64,000 nt of DNA, from assembly GCA_030432905.1 (NCBI GenBank), contig JAUILU010000008.1:19039-83038 (forward strand), read 5' to 3'. The notes below the pieces were generated by a model that saw only the letters and a program-made list of their open reading frames with translations, was not told the DNA's origin and made no database searches. A program made the translations under genes and the position numbers. How positions within the stretch are numbered: position 1 is the first letter of the stretch; each line of letters begins with the position of its first letter. The stretch is from Phycisphaerae bacterium. Its GTDB lineage: Bacteria; Planctomycetota; Phycisphaerae; Phycisphaerales; UBA1924. Below are positions 18,242-26,347 of the stretch, one piece after another.

Positions 18242-18895
18242 ATGACCCCTTCTGATGCCCTAAACCAATGCGACACCGGGATCTCTCTCTTAGGCGGCGG
18301 GGGTCACGCTCTGGTTGTCGCCGATTCGCTGCTCTCAGCGGGCCGATCGGTCGCCGGGTTCTTCGATGATGCCGACGATGCGGCGATCGGGACACCGGGG
18401 TTATCGGGCCAATGTGTGCCCTCGAAGCTCGGTGATCTCGAAAGCCTGACCGCAAGGTCGCTCGCTGGTAAGCCTTGGCTTGTGTGCCTCGGAGATCTGA
18501 AGCTTCGGCGCGGCTTGATCGATCGGCTGTACGCCGCCGAGGAAGATGCGGCGAGCGTCGTCCATCCGAATGCGATCGTCAGCGAGCAGGCGGTCATCGC
18601 GGGCGGCGTATTCGTTGGCCCGGGCGCGGTCATCAACGCGAGGGCCAGAGTGCTCGATCACGCGATCATCAACTCGGGGGCGATCGTTGAGCACGACTGC
18701 CTCATCGCCGAGAACGCCCACATCGCCCCGGGCGCGGTACTGGGCGGCAACGTCAAAGTCGGCAACGACACGCTGGTGGGTCTCGGCTCCCGCGTCCTGC
18801 CGGGCGTTTCGATCGGGCGTGGCTGCACCGTCGGAGCCGGGACGGTCGTCCTGAAAGACCTGCCCGACGGCGCCACGGCTGTTGGTGTCTGGTAA
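18242..18895 (+). CDS. NeuD/PglD-family sugar O- or N-acyltransferase
   Basis: A 217-residue protein with an N-terminal nucleotide-sugar-binding Rossmann part (ISLLGGGGHALVVADSLLSA, residues about 13-32) and a C-terminal left-handed beta-helix made of hexapeptide repeats (for example VFVGPGAVINARARV and AHIAPGAVLGGNVKVG). The catalytic His is expected in AIVEHDCLIAENAH. NeuD/PglD enzymes acetylate UDP-linked amino sugars for glycans. No other glycan genes are adjacent, so the acceptor is unknown. Confidence 0.85.
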   Translation: MTPSDALNQCDTGISLLGGGGHALVVADSLLSAGRSVAGFFDDADDAAIGTPGLSGQCVPSKLGDLESLTARSLAGKPWLVCLGDLKLRRGLIDRLYAAEEDAASVVHPNAIVSEQAVIAGGVFVGPGAVINARARVLDHAIINSGAIVEHDCLIAENAHIAPGAVLGGNVKVGNDTLVGLGSRVLPGVSIGRGCTVGAGTVVLKDLPDGATAVGVW

Positions 18896-18970
18896 AGAGT
18901 CTTCAGAATCATTGAGCCGAAAAGAGTTCTGCTGTACCCTCGATTTTCGTGGGCTGGGGAGACTTCAGCT

Positions 18971-19225
18971 ATGAATCGACTGATAACCGGATGTGCGGGT
19001 TCTCTGCTCGGCGTATCGCTCGCCGGAGTCGCGTCTTCTTAGATGAACATGTATCAGGCCGACACGAGAATCCTGATAGATTCGACCGATTCTGCCGGGA
19101 CGGGCGTAAGTGACAATCAAACGATCGGTTAGAACTTCATCAACGGGGTTCCGCAAGTGCCGCTCGGGTACGTCTCATACATCGAACTCGAAGAATTGAA
19201 CTGCTTCAGCCAACCGTACATCTGA
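18971..19225 (+). pseudogene. Decayed N-terminal part of a secreted protein, first member of a tandem family
   Basis: The frame begins at an ATG with GGGGAG nine bases upstream and encodes a signal-peptide-like start MNRLITGCAGSLLGVSLAGV. It is interrupted by in-frame TAG codons at 19040 and 19130 and stops at TGA 19223. After the first stop, the same frame reads DSTDSAGTGVSDNQTIG and later YVSYIELEELN. This matches in spacing the region DSVGNGNDDWFIS...YDMFVEIEEP of the two intact secreted paralogues immediately downstream. It therefore looks like a truncated, decayed third copy. Sequencing error or stop-codon readthrough cannot be excluded. Confidence 0.55.
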
Positions 19226-19244
19226 TTCAACCGGAGACATAACG

Positions 19245-20009
19245 ATGAACAACTTGATCCGCTCGACTTATATCTTGCTGTTCCCGCTGGCAACAGGCTC
19301 GGCCCTTTCGCAGACCGTAACCATGTCAACCGTGCGGAACTTTTGTTATGCCACAGACTCTCAGGGCTATACGAATGACGACTGGGTTATCGCAGGCGAT
19401 CCGGGAATAGCGCCGCATTCGTATGACATGTTCGTTGAACTCATCGAACCAATCCAAGGCCCAGGCGGAGCGCAGGCGTATCACAGGGCAGGCAATCGGG
19501 GACAAGTCGAATCAATCGGGAGTGTTTGGACAGGCTCCAACTCGTACTGGGTCGAGTACCCAGACTCTCTGGAAGTCGGGGCCGACGTAACCGACCCCGA
19601 TGTGCACACCGGACCGGTTGCCCAGACAAACCACTACGTCTGGTTCACGCTTGATCATCCCATGGAGGTTGAGGTCGATGCGACGTTTCGCACCGATCTG
19701 ATTGAGCCATATGGAATCGGTAATCTTGAGGGCTTTGATATATCGATTTACCAGAAGACCGACCTGCTGTTTTCAACCGGATTCGATGCGTATGCAAGCG
19801 GTGTGGATCAAACTTATAGCGGGAGTCTGCTCTTAGAGCCGGGGGACTATGTAATGTGGGCAGTCGGCGCGCTCCGCGCAAAGGAAAACTTCGGCTACCG
19901 CAACGCCTCGGCGAGCTACGAGTACAGCGTCACTTTCGTGCCGGCACCCGCGTCCGCGGCCACGCTTCTCGCTGCGGGTTTCTTATTTAGAAGATCGAGA
20001 ACAGGCTGA
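19245..20009 (+). CDS. Secreted protein with PEP-CTERM-like tail, tandem paralogue A
   Basis: A 254-residue protein with a signal peptide (about residues 1-22, ending ALSQT), a beta-rich body and a C-terminal VPAPASAATLLAAGFLF plus RRSRTG sorting tail. It is the paralogue of the next gene: both have 254 residues, with shared blocks such as GVDQTYSGSLLLEPGDYVMW against GVDQSFSGSVLLQPGDYEFR, and NASASYEYSVTFVPAPAS against SASASFDYSLTFVPAPAS. The body has no recognised domain. The tail indicates export and envelope anchoring or processing. GGAG precedes the ATG. Confidence 0.8.
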   Translation: MNNLIRSTYILLFPLATGSALSQTVTMSTVRNFCYATDSQGYTNDDWVIAGDPGIAPHSYDMFVELIEPIQGPGGAQAYHRAGNRGQVESIGSVWTGSNSYWVEYPDSLEVGADVTDPDVHTGPVAQTNHYVWFTLDHPMEVEVDATFRTDLIEPYGIGNLEGFDISIYQKTDLLFSTGFDAYASGVDQTYSGSLLLEPGDYVMWAVGALRAKENFGYRNASASYEYSVTFVPAPASAATLLAAGFLFRRSRTG

Positions 20010-20056
20010 ACCACAGGCTGCTCGACCTCGTAGGAATCTCCAAGGGAGACACGACA

Positions 20057-20821
20057 ATGAACAGATACGCCGCAGCGATCCATCTGCTGCTGTGCCCCAC
20101 GATCGCGGGCTCGGCACTCTCGCAGACTGTTACCGACGCGTCTGCAACGATTTTGAACTACTCAATCGACTCGGTAGGGAACGGCAACGATGACTGGTTC
20201 ATCAGCGCCGACCCATCGGCTGGCCTTGTCGTGTATGACATGTTTGTTGAGATCGAAGAACCGATCAGGCCCCCCTTCGCCCCGCCGAGCTTCCACAGGG
20301 CGAGCAACCAGGGCCAGGTCGAAACCATCGGCGACGTCTGGACCGGCTTTGCCTCGTACTCGGTCGAGTACCCGGACACACTCGACCTCGGGACAAACAT
20401 CGGCGACCCCAACATCGTTTCAGGCTCAGTCGCCATGACATTTGTCAATGTATCATTCACACTTGACGAGCCCACAGCCGTAGAACTCGACGCGGCGTTC
20501 CGCACGGACCTCAACCAGCCGTTCGATCCGATCATCCTCGATGGGTTCTCTGCATCGATCAGCCAAGACGGCTTGGCACTGCTGACCACCGGCTTCGACT
20601 ATCTTGCCAGCGGCGTGGACCAGTCGTTCAGCGGAAGTGTCCTGCTTCAACCCGGTGACTACGAATTCCGCGCAGCCGGCCAACTGGCCGCGCTGGAAGA
20701 ATTCGGCTACCGCAGCGCCTCGGCGAGCTTCGACTACTCACTCACGTTCGTCCCGGCGCCTGCGTCGGCAGGCTTGCTGCTCGGCGCAGGACTCCTCACA
20801 CGCAGAAGGCGCCCAGCTTAG
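20057..20821 (+). CDS. Secreted protein with PEP-CTERM-like tail, tandem paralogue B
   Basis: A 254-residue secreted protein, 47 bases after its paralogue, with a signal peptide ending around GSALSQT and the tail VPAPASAGLLLGAGLLTRRR. The conserved core with paralogue A includes the YDMFVE(I/L)EPI block, FHRASNQGQVETIGDVWTG and VDQSFSGSVLLQPGDYEFR. GC content is higher than in paralogue A and in the decayed copy upstream, so the copies are diverging. Function is unknown; a surface or matrix protein is a reasonable guess from the sorting tail. Confidence 0.8.
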   Translation: MNRYAAAIHLLLCPTIAGSALSQTVTDASATILNYSIDSVGNGNDDWFISADPSAGLVVYDMFVEIEEPIRPPFAPPSFHRASNQGQVETIGDVWTGFASYSVEYPDTLDLGTNIGDPNIVSGSVAMTFVNVSFTLDEPTAVELDAAFRTDLNQPFDPIILDGFSASISQDGLALLTTGFDYLASGVDQSFSGSVLLQPGDYEFRAAGQLAALEEFGYRSASASFDYSLTFVPAPASAGLLLGAGLLTRRRRPA

Positions 20822-20849
20822 CTCTACCGATTAAACTCGCTGCCGTGAC

Positions 20850-21506
20850 TCAGCGTCTGCGGCGGGCCGCACCTGCCCCAGCCAGAACGAGCAGCGAGGC
20901 GCTCATCGGCGCGGGCACGATGGTCAAAAAGGGCATATGAAGCAGCGGCGGATAGCCGTACGGTGTATCACCAGGCGATCCGTCCGAATTCTGATACCAC
21001 AGAATCTCTGGAAACGGAGAGCCCGAGTAAGCACCCGTGAACTGACCGTTAATAGTCAACTCACCGAATAGAGTTCTTGGAGTGTCCTCTGTGATGAGTA
21101 TCTGATATGTGTAAACGAGCAATGGATTGCTGCGATCCGGGCCTCCGTTGTTGTTGAGCGGCGGCAACCGATTCTCACCCTCAGCACCAACTATTGAGCT
21201 ACCAACAACGACTCCATCGTCTGCCGGGCCGGTGAACTGATTATCAAATGCCGGTTGAAACGAGTTGTTAAAGACTTGGATTCCAGAATCGCCCTGGTGG
21301 CCAATATCAAACCCAACACCGCTCACCGTTGCCAAAATGGTTTTGGTCGGATCAGGGTCTAGCAACTCGGCAACAACCGACCACGTAACAACATCTCCAA
21401 GACCAGCGGTATTGCGATCTGGGTACGACGCGATCACCAGCCTTGTCTGGGCAAACGCAGATCCCGTACACAACACAACACCAGCGGCTACGACCTGCCT
21501 TCTCAT
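20850..21506 (-). CDS. Secreted protein with PEP-CTERM-like tail
   Basis: A 218-residue protein, convergent with the tandem paralogues. A signal peptide covers about residues 1-20 (ending SAFAQT), and VPAPMSASLLVLAGAGAARR is the sorting tail. The body (for example DVVTWSVVAELLDPDPTKTI and SGVGFDIGHQGDSGIQVF) looks beta-rich. It resembles PEP-CTERM cohesin-like or adhesin-like domains only in general composition, so no family is assigned. Confidence 0.75.
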   Translation of the reverse strand: MRRQVVAAGVVLCTGSAFAQTRLVIASYPDRNTAGLGDVVTWSVVAELLDPDPTKTILATVSGVGFDIGHQGDSGIQVFNNSFQPAFDNQFTGPADDGVVVGSSIVGAEGENRLPPLNNNGGPDRSNPLLVYTYQILITEDTPRTLFGELTINGQFTGAYSGSPFPEILWYQNSDGSPGDTPYGYPPLLHMPFLTIVPAPMSASLLVLAGAGAARRRR

Positions 21507-21592
21507 ACCTTGCTCCTCCCATGTAAACGGCAGAGTACCAAGGCAGACGAGAACCGCCTACGCAGGTTTTCTATTTACATGCATTTTATACG

Positions 21593-22003
21593 CTACTGGC
21601 CCCGGCTGGCGTCGCGCAGCGAGCGTGCGCGGTCGAACAGCTCGCTCTCGGCTTCCATCGATTCGGCGGTGCCGGGCTGGGGGAGCTCGGTCATGTCGAA
21701 GTGCCAGTCGAGCTTGGTTTTGATACGCCACGGGGCCGCGATCGCGAACAGGTCGATCACGGGGTACTCCCAGAACGGCGCGACCGCTTCTCGCTCGGTC
21801 GCGATCGGCTCGAAGCCCTCGCGCTGCAGTCGCACGTCGTACACGCCGAAGTGCTTGAACCCGGTCTCCACCGGCGTCCTGCCGATCTCTTCGTCGTTGA
21901 GGATCACCAGCGCGCCGGGCGGCTCGGATGTGATCGTCACGGTCCGCTCGAGACAACCGCCGAGCACGGGAACAGTCAGCAACAAGGCCGCGGCTCGTTT
22001 CAT
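21593..22003 (-). CDS. PEGA-domain lipoprotein
   Basis: A 136-residue protein with a lipoprotein signal peptide (lipobox LGGC at about residues 14-17). A PEGA domain follows: VTITSEPPGALVILNDEEIG, RTPVETGFKHFGVYDVRLQR, EGFEP. PEGA modules are small beta-sandwiches found on surface proteins. The gene overlaps the lptB stop by four bases (ATGA), so it is probably co-translated with the LPS-export ATPase and may have an envelope role with it. No direct function is known. Confidence 0.8.
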   Translation of the reverse strand: MKRAAALLLTVPVLGGCLERTVTITSEPPGALVILNDEEIGRTPVETGFKHFGVYDVRLQREGFEPIATEREAVAPFWEYPVIDLFAIAAPWRIKTKLDWHFDMTELPQPGTAESMEAESELFDRARSLRDASRGQ

Positions 22004-22881
22004 CGGCGCGTCGCCTGTCTCGGGCGGTCCTGACCGGGGCGATCCGCTTTCGACGGGCCGGGCTTGCCCGGCTTTGAATCGAGAGGCTTGGCGTCGGTCG
22101 GTCGGCTCGAACGGTTGCCGGACCGTGTCTCGGCGGGCTTGTAGTCCTCGTCGAACTCGTCGCCTCGGAAGAGCGAACCAAGGTACACACGCTTGACGAG
22201 ATCGTCGTTGATGAGTTCTTTCGGCGTGCCCTCGGCGAACGCCTTGCCCTCGTCGATGATGTACGCCCTATCGCACACGCGGAGCGTCTGCTGCACGTTG
22301 TGATCCGTGATGAGAAACGCGATGCCCTGCTGCGCGAGTTTCTTGATCTCGGCCTGGAGCTGCTCGACCGCGATGGGGTCGACGCCGCTGAATGGCTCGT
22401 CGAGCAGGATAAGCTTGGGCTGGGTCACCAGAGACCGCGCGATCTCGAGCTTGCGCCGCTCGCCGCCCGAGCAGGTGCGGGCCTGCTCCTTGGCCTTGTG
22501 GGTCAACCCGAACTGCGCCAGAAGCTCCGAGGCCCGGCGTTTACGCTCGCGCCTGCCCAGCGGCAAAGTCTCAAGGATCGCCATCAGGTTCTGCTCGCAG
22601 GTCAGCCTCTGGAAGACGCTGGGTTCCTGCGAGAGGTAGCCCATGCCGAGGCGTGCGCGCTTGAACATGGGCAGGTCGGTAACGTCGTGGCCGTCGAAGA
22701 CGACCTTGCCGCCGTCGGCCTCGATCATGCCAATGGTCATGCGGAAGCTGGTGGTCTTGCCCGCGCCGTTGCGCCCGAGCAGGCCCACGATCTCCGCGCT
22801 GCCGACCGAGAACGAAACCCCCTCGACGACCCTGCGGTCGTGGTACGACTTCTCAAGCTGGTGCGTCTGGAGCAGTGCCAC
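22000..22881 (-). CDS. lptB: LPS export ABC transporter ATP-binding protein
   Basis: A 293-residue ABC ATPase. Walker A is GLLGRNGAGKTTSF, the signature is CSGGERRKLEIARSL, Walker B is LILLDEPFSGVDPIAVEQLQ, and the switch His lies in FLITDHNVQQTL. The body is full-length LptB (about 240 residues), which drives the LptF/LptG permeases encoded at 8705-11502. It has an extra basic, proline-rich tail of about 50 residues (for example DSKPGKPGPSKADRPGQDRP) that the standard family lacks. The start ATG is at 22881. Confidence 0.93.
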   Translation of the reverse strand: MALLQTHQLEKSYHDRRVVEGVSFSVGSAEIVGLLGRNGAGKTTSFRMTIGMIEADGGKVVFDGHDVTDLPMFKRARLGMGYLSQEPSVFQRLTCEQNLMAILETLPLGRRERKRRASELLAQFGLTHKAKEQARTCSGGERRKLEIARSLVTQPKLILLDEPFSGVDPIAVEQLQAEIKKLAQQGIAFLITDHNVQQTLRVCDRAYIIDEGKAFAEGTPKELINDDLVKRVYLGSLFRGDEFDEDYKPAETRSGNRSSRPTDAKPLDSKPGKPGPSKADRPGQDRPRQATRR

Positions 22882-22930
22882 TGGTCAGAAGTGTATCCGC
22901 TCAGCGGGGTCCCGTTCGAGCCCCGAATCC

Positions 22931-23356
22931 CTACGTTTGAGGCTGGATAAACCGGATCGTCATCGGGTAGCGGAAATACTCGCCCCTGTTCGTGCTCATG
23001 ATCGCCATGATCATCCCGACGATCGAGAGCACGTATGGCAAGAAGATGAGCGGGATCAGGATGATGATCCCCAGCCCGAGCGTCAGGATCGCGAAGATGA
23101 CCCCGATGATCGGGAGCACAAACGAGTAGATCGAGATCGAGATGTGGAAGTTGACCGCCTCCCGGCCGTGGTCATCGATGAACGCCGAGCCCTCGCGCTT
23201 GTTCATCCACATGATGATCGGGATCACAACAGCCAGATACGGGAAGACGAGGTGCGCCAAGATCGAGAGGTGCATCAGCACCGCGTAGTTCTTGTCGTCG
23301 CTCGTGACAGACTGATCGACGTAGGCCCCGGGTGTCGGCGTGGTATTCGAGTTCAT
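22931..23356 (-). CDS. DUF4870 family membrane protein
   Basis: A 141-residue protein starting at ATG 23356 (MNSNTTPTPGAYVDQSV). Features of DUF4870/Tic20-like small membrane proteins are present: LMHLSILAHLVFPYLAVVIP, then KREGSAFIDDHGREAVNFHI, then two more helices, ending GEYFRYPMTIRFIQP. It is paralogous to the next gene upstream. Function is unknown. The frame extends upstream of the ATG but without similarity. Confidence 0.8.
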   Translation of the reverse strand: MNSNTTPTPGAYVDQSVTSDDKNYAVLMHLSILAHLVFPYLAVVIPIIMWMNKREGSAFIDDHGREAVNFHISISIYSFVLPIIGVIFAILTLGLGIIILIPLIFLPYVLSIVGMIMAIMSTNRGEYFRYPMTIRFIQPQT

Positions 23357-23369
23357 CGCGCCTCCTCGC

Positions 23370-23819
23370 CTAGACGACCCTGAAGCACATCGGGTAGCGG
23401 AAGTACTTGCCCTTCGACGCGGCCACACCGCCCATGATGCCACCGACGATGGCCAACGCGGGAACGCCGAAGATCAGCAGCGGGATCCCGAGGCCGCAAA
23501 CAAAGATGAGCGGGATGCAGATCAGCGAAAGAAAGATGAGGCTGATCTGGAAGTTGAGCGATTCCTTGCCCTGGTCATCAATGAACGCGGACTCGTCGTT
23601 CTTGATCTGCCACATCGCCAGCGCCACCAGCGGCGGGATCACGAAGGTCGCCCCAGAACTGAAGATCACCGAGATAGCCGCGATCAGGGGCGCAAAGTGG
23701 CACCACGCCGCGTAGCTCCGAAAGCCGTCGCTCAGCCCAGTCGCATACAGCAGCCCGCTGCTGGGATCGACGCTGTAGCCCTCTGCGGGGCCCGGGTTCT
23801 TGGGATTCGACTCGTTCAC
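23370..23819 (-). CDS. DUF4870 family membrane protein (paralogue)
   Basis: A 149-residue paralogue of the adjacent DUF4870 protein, in the same order of elements: AAWCHFAPLIAAISVIFSSG helix, IKNDESAFIDDQGKESLNFQ, then two helices, ending GKYFRYPMCFRVV. The two genes are separated by 13 bases and are probably a duplicated pair in one unit. Function is unknown. Confidence 0.8.
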   Translation of the reverse strand: MNESNPKNPGPAEGYSVDPSSGLLYATGLSDGFRSYAAWCHFAPLIAAISVIFSSGATFVIPPLVALAMWQIKNDESAFIDDQGKESLNFQISLIFLSLICIPLIFVCGLGIPLLIFGVPALAIVGGIMGGVAASKGKYFRYPMCFRVV

Positions 23820-23844
23820 TGACTGCCCCCACCTCTAGAAAAGG

Positions 23845-24261
23845 TCACTCCGGCTTTGATTCGGAATCGGGCGTCGGCGATTGCAGGGTTGAGAGATCAA
23901 GCCCGCATTCGGGGCAGGCACGGGCGTTCGACCCGGCCAGGTCGTACCGGCAGCCGGGGCAGCTTGGTTTGGGGATCGGGACCATCCAGGCCGCGATCCG
24001 GCGGGCCTTAACCAGCATCCAGACCCCGACGACCAGATACAAAGCGCCCTGAATCAGATTCACGATCATCCAAGGCTGCTCGTAGACAAACCCGGATCGC
24101 ACGCCGGTGACCGGGACGATGTACGTCTGCCACAGAATGACGATCGCTTGATTGATGACCTGGAAAGGCCGCGTGATGAGCAGCCAGAGCCCGAGCAGCC
24201 GAACCACCGCGGTGATCGCGAGGCGGTAGCGGACAACGGTCTTGAGATCGTGCTGGATCAT
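23845..24261 (-). CDS. Small membrane protein with C-terminal zinc ribbon
   Basis: A 138-residue protein from ATG 24261 (MIQHDLKTVVRYRLAITAVV), which has GGGGGG just upstream. A GTG at 24309 overlapping the previous stop (GTGA) would add 16 residues. Three membrane segments are followed by a zinc ribbon CPGCRYDLAGSNARACPECG. It is a member of the four-protein zinc-ribbon set in this window and probably co-transcribed with the next two upstream genes. Function is unknown. Confidence 0.6.
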   Translation of the reverse strand: MIQHDLKTVVRYRLAITAVVRLLGLWLLITRPFQVINQAIVILWQTYIVPVTGVRSGFVYEQPWMIVNLIQGALYLVVGVWMLVKARRIAAWMVPIPKPSCPGCRYDLAGSNARACPECGLDLSTLQSPTPDSESKPE

Positions 24262-24305
24262 CTGCCCCCCATGATCTCCAAAGACCACACCGAGCACAAG
24301 TTGGT

Positions 24306-24698
24306 TCACGAATCGGCGGGTTTCGATTCGCCGGCTTTAGGCGGGGCGTGGAAGTCTTCGCCGAGGAAGAGGCCGCACTCGGGGCAGCGGTCGGCGCGGA
24401 AGTATTCAAGACTGAACCGGCATTTGGGGCAGCTTTGAGAATAGTCCGAAACAAGTTTGTCCGCGATCCAAGGCGCGAGAAACCAAACCCCAATCGCCGT
24501 ACCCACGGTTGATACGCACGTGACCACAAGCTGAAACACCATTCCACCACCGGTTGGTTGCCACGGATCGAGCAAGGACATTACGACACTCGCCGAGACC
24601 GATATAAAGAAGCTGGCCGCGATATAGACCGCAACCAGCCTGATGCCGACAACCGACCAGATCCTGATCTTGCAGATGTTCTCATCAATGCGCCGCAA
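24306..24698 (-). CDS. Small membrane protein with C-terminal zinc ribbon
   Basis: About 130 residues if started at TTG 24698, which has GGAGGGG four bases upstream; no ATG fits in this frame near the family's start. Its N-terminus (IRIWSVVGIRLVAVYIAASF) parallels the helix of the downstream neighbour. A second helix and the ribbon CPKCRFSLEYFRADRCPECG follow. It overlaps the end of the upstream gene by 14 bases, which suggests translational coupling. Function is unknown. Confidence 0.55.
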   Translation of the reverse strand: MRRIDENICKIRIWSVVGIRLVAVYIAASFFISVSASVVMSLLDPWQPTGGGMVFQLVVTCVSTVGTAIGVWFLAPWIADKLVSDYSQSCPKCRFSLEYFRADRCPECGLFLGEDFHAPPKAGESKPADS

Positions 24699-24972
24699 CG
24701 TACCCCTCCAGATCCAGAGGAACAGCCCTTCGCACCACAAATGGGCCAACCACCCAGAGCAAGATCGGCAATGCTGAATCCATGCCGAACACAACGGCCA
24801 GCTCGCGAATACTGGAACGGCCGAATACCAGGCCGCTCTCAAGGTGTAAGGCCAGCCCATTCAATAGATTCACAAAGCCAACAACAAAGAACCACACCGC
24901 TACGAAGCGGACGAAGCTGGTGATCAACTCGCGGTAGAACAGCCGCTGAGAGTTTGTGCCTAGTTTCAGCAC
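24685..24972 (-). CDS. Small membrane protein, no ribbon
   Basis: A 95-residue protein with two to three hydrophobic helices (LITSFVRFVAVWFFVVGFVN and ALPILLWVVGPFVVRR). Its layout matches the membrane part of the two zinc-ribbon proteins downstream, but it ends before any ribbon, so it may be a shortened member. It is the first gene of a compact three-gene unit. Function is unknown. Confidence 0.5.
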   Translation of the reverse strand: MLKLGTNSQRLFYRELITSFVRFVAVWFFVVGFVNLLNGLALHLESGLVFGRSSIRELAVVFGMDSALPILLWVVGPFVVRRAVPLDLEGYVAAH

Positions 24973-24975
24973 GGC

Positions 24976-26115
24976 TTAATGCCCAAACAGGTTCGTCTGG
25001 CCGAACATGCCCTTCTTCTCGAAGAACTCGATCGCTTCATCGACCGACTTGAACACGCCGTTGGCGGTCTCGGTGATGAACGGGCTCGGGTTTTTCTCCG
25101 GCTTCCAGACGACGTACACGTCTTTGCCGTGCTCGAAGGCGTGCTGGAGCTCGCGCTCGACGCCCGAGGACAGGCCCGGGATGCCGCCCGGGAGCTCCGG
25201 GACGAGCGACACGATCATGTCGGACTGATCGATGAGCTTGAAGTCGCGCATGTAGATCTGGCCGTCGATATCGCCGGCGATATCGAGCACCTCGCGGGTC
25301 TTCATCGTGATCGCTTTGGCGCCCGCGGCTGCCTTCGTGCCCGCCTCGCCGCCGAGCGCGTAAGGCTTGTGCTCGAAGAAGTCTTCGCCCGCCTTGGCCG
25401 CGTCGACCGCGTTGTCGAGCAGGAGCTTCTCGTCCACATCGCCCGGGTCGAACGTAATGAAGTGCTCGGCGAGGATCTCGCGGAACTTGTCGATCTCGGC
25501 CTGCACGTCGGGCATGCCGACGACATGGCTCATCGGGAAGCTCGGGTAGACCTTGATCATCTCCGGGCGGGTCGTCAGACGGAACATGGTCTTGTGCATC
25601 GACTCGTACCGGCCCCGACTCAGGATCACGAAGTCCGAACCGGGGACCGCCTGGCTCATCAGCTCCGTCGCGAGGATCTCCTCTTCGCGCCAGACCATCA
25701 GGTCCTTGAGCGTCGCATCGACAACGTGCTCTTTGTGCAGGCGCTGGTGGACGACCTCGATGTTGTCAACGAGGCAGACAAACAGGTCCGGCTTGAACGC
25801 TTTGATCTGGTCGAAGTCGAACGCGCTGAACAGGCCGTGACGCCAGCGGAACGTCGCGTGCGTGTTGACGATGACGTTTGGCTGGTCCTTGCTCTCGGCG
25901 ATGGTGTCCTTGAACGCGGCCCGGCGGAGCGAGTTGAGCCTGGAAAGCGGGAGGTCGAGGATGCGGCCGGGCTTGATGTCGGAGGCCTCGGCGTACATCT
26001 GGTCGCCGATGTTGAAGATCTGGATCGGCTCGCCCTGCTGGCCGGCAAACTGGGCGACCTCGTCGAGGAAGTCCTTTTTGTCCATACCGACCTGACCCGT
26101 GAGAATGACTCGCAT
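24976..26115 (-). CDS. P-loop (adenylate-kinase-like) protein with C-terminal nucleoside 2-deoxyribosyltransferase-like domain
   Basis: A 379-residue protein. The N-terminus MRVILTGQVGMDKKDFLDEV resembles a nucleotide-kinase P-loop (GxxGxxK with Asp before Lys), followed by INTHATFRW-like and CLVDNIEVVHQRL strands typical of kinases. From about residue 285, DQSDMIVSLVPELPGGIPG, then GVERELQHAFEHGKDVYVVW, has the pattern of nucleoside 2-deoxyribosyltransferases, with Glu in GVERELQHA as the possible nucleophile. A role in nucleotide salvage or signalling is possible, but no activity can be assigned. It stands alone, with 232 bases to the divergent next gene in which I see no further feature. 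Confidence 0.6.
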   Translation of the reverse strand: MRVILTGQVGMDKKDFLDEVAQFAGQQGEPIQIFNIGDQMYAEASDIKPGRILDLPLSRLNSLRRAAFKDTIAESKDQPNVIVNTHATFRWRHGLFSAFDFDQIKAFKPDLFVCLVDNIEVVHQRLHKEHVVDATLKDLMVWREEEILATELMSQAVPGSDFVILSRGRYESMHKTMFRLTTRPEMIKVYPSFPMSHVVGMPDVQAEIDKFREILAEHFITFDPGDVDEKLLLDNAVDAAKAGEDFFEHKPYALGGEAGTKAAAGAKAITMKTREVLDIAGDIDGQIYMRDFKLIDQSDMIVSLVPELPGGIPGLSSGVERELQHAFEHGKDVYVVWKPEKNPSPFITETANGVFKSVDEAIEFFEKKGMFGQTNLFGH

Positions 26116-26347
26116 GACAACTTTCCTTCCGGTTTCTGTTCGACGCGAATCGTAGGAGGGCCGATTCCTGTAGGCACAGGCCCGATATCGTGTCTTTCTC
26201 GGATCTAAACCTTTACCAATTCAACACGTTACGTTAGCATCTCCCGGTCAGGGTCAACACACGCTATCCGCCGCCGATCGCCACGGGGGAGCGGGCCGCC
26301 AAGGCCCGCGTGGCGGGCGCGGCTTCTGTCATGGGAACGTACCGACG

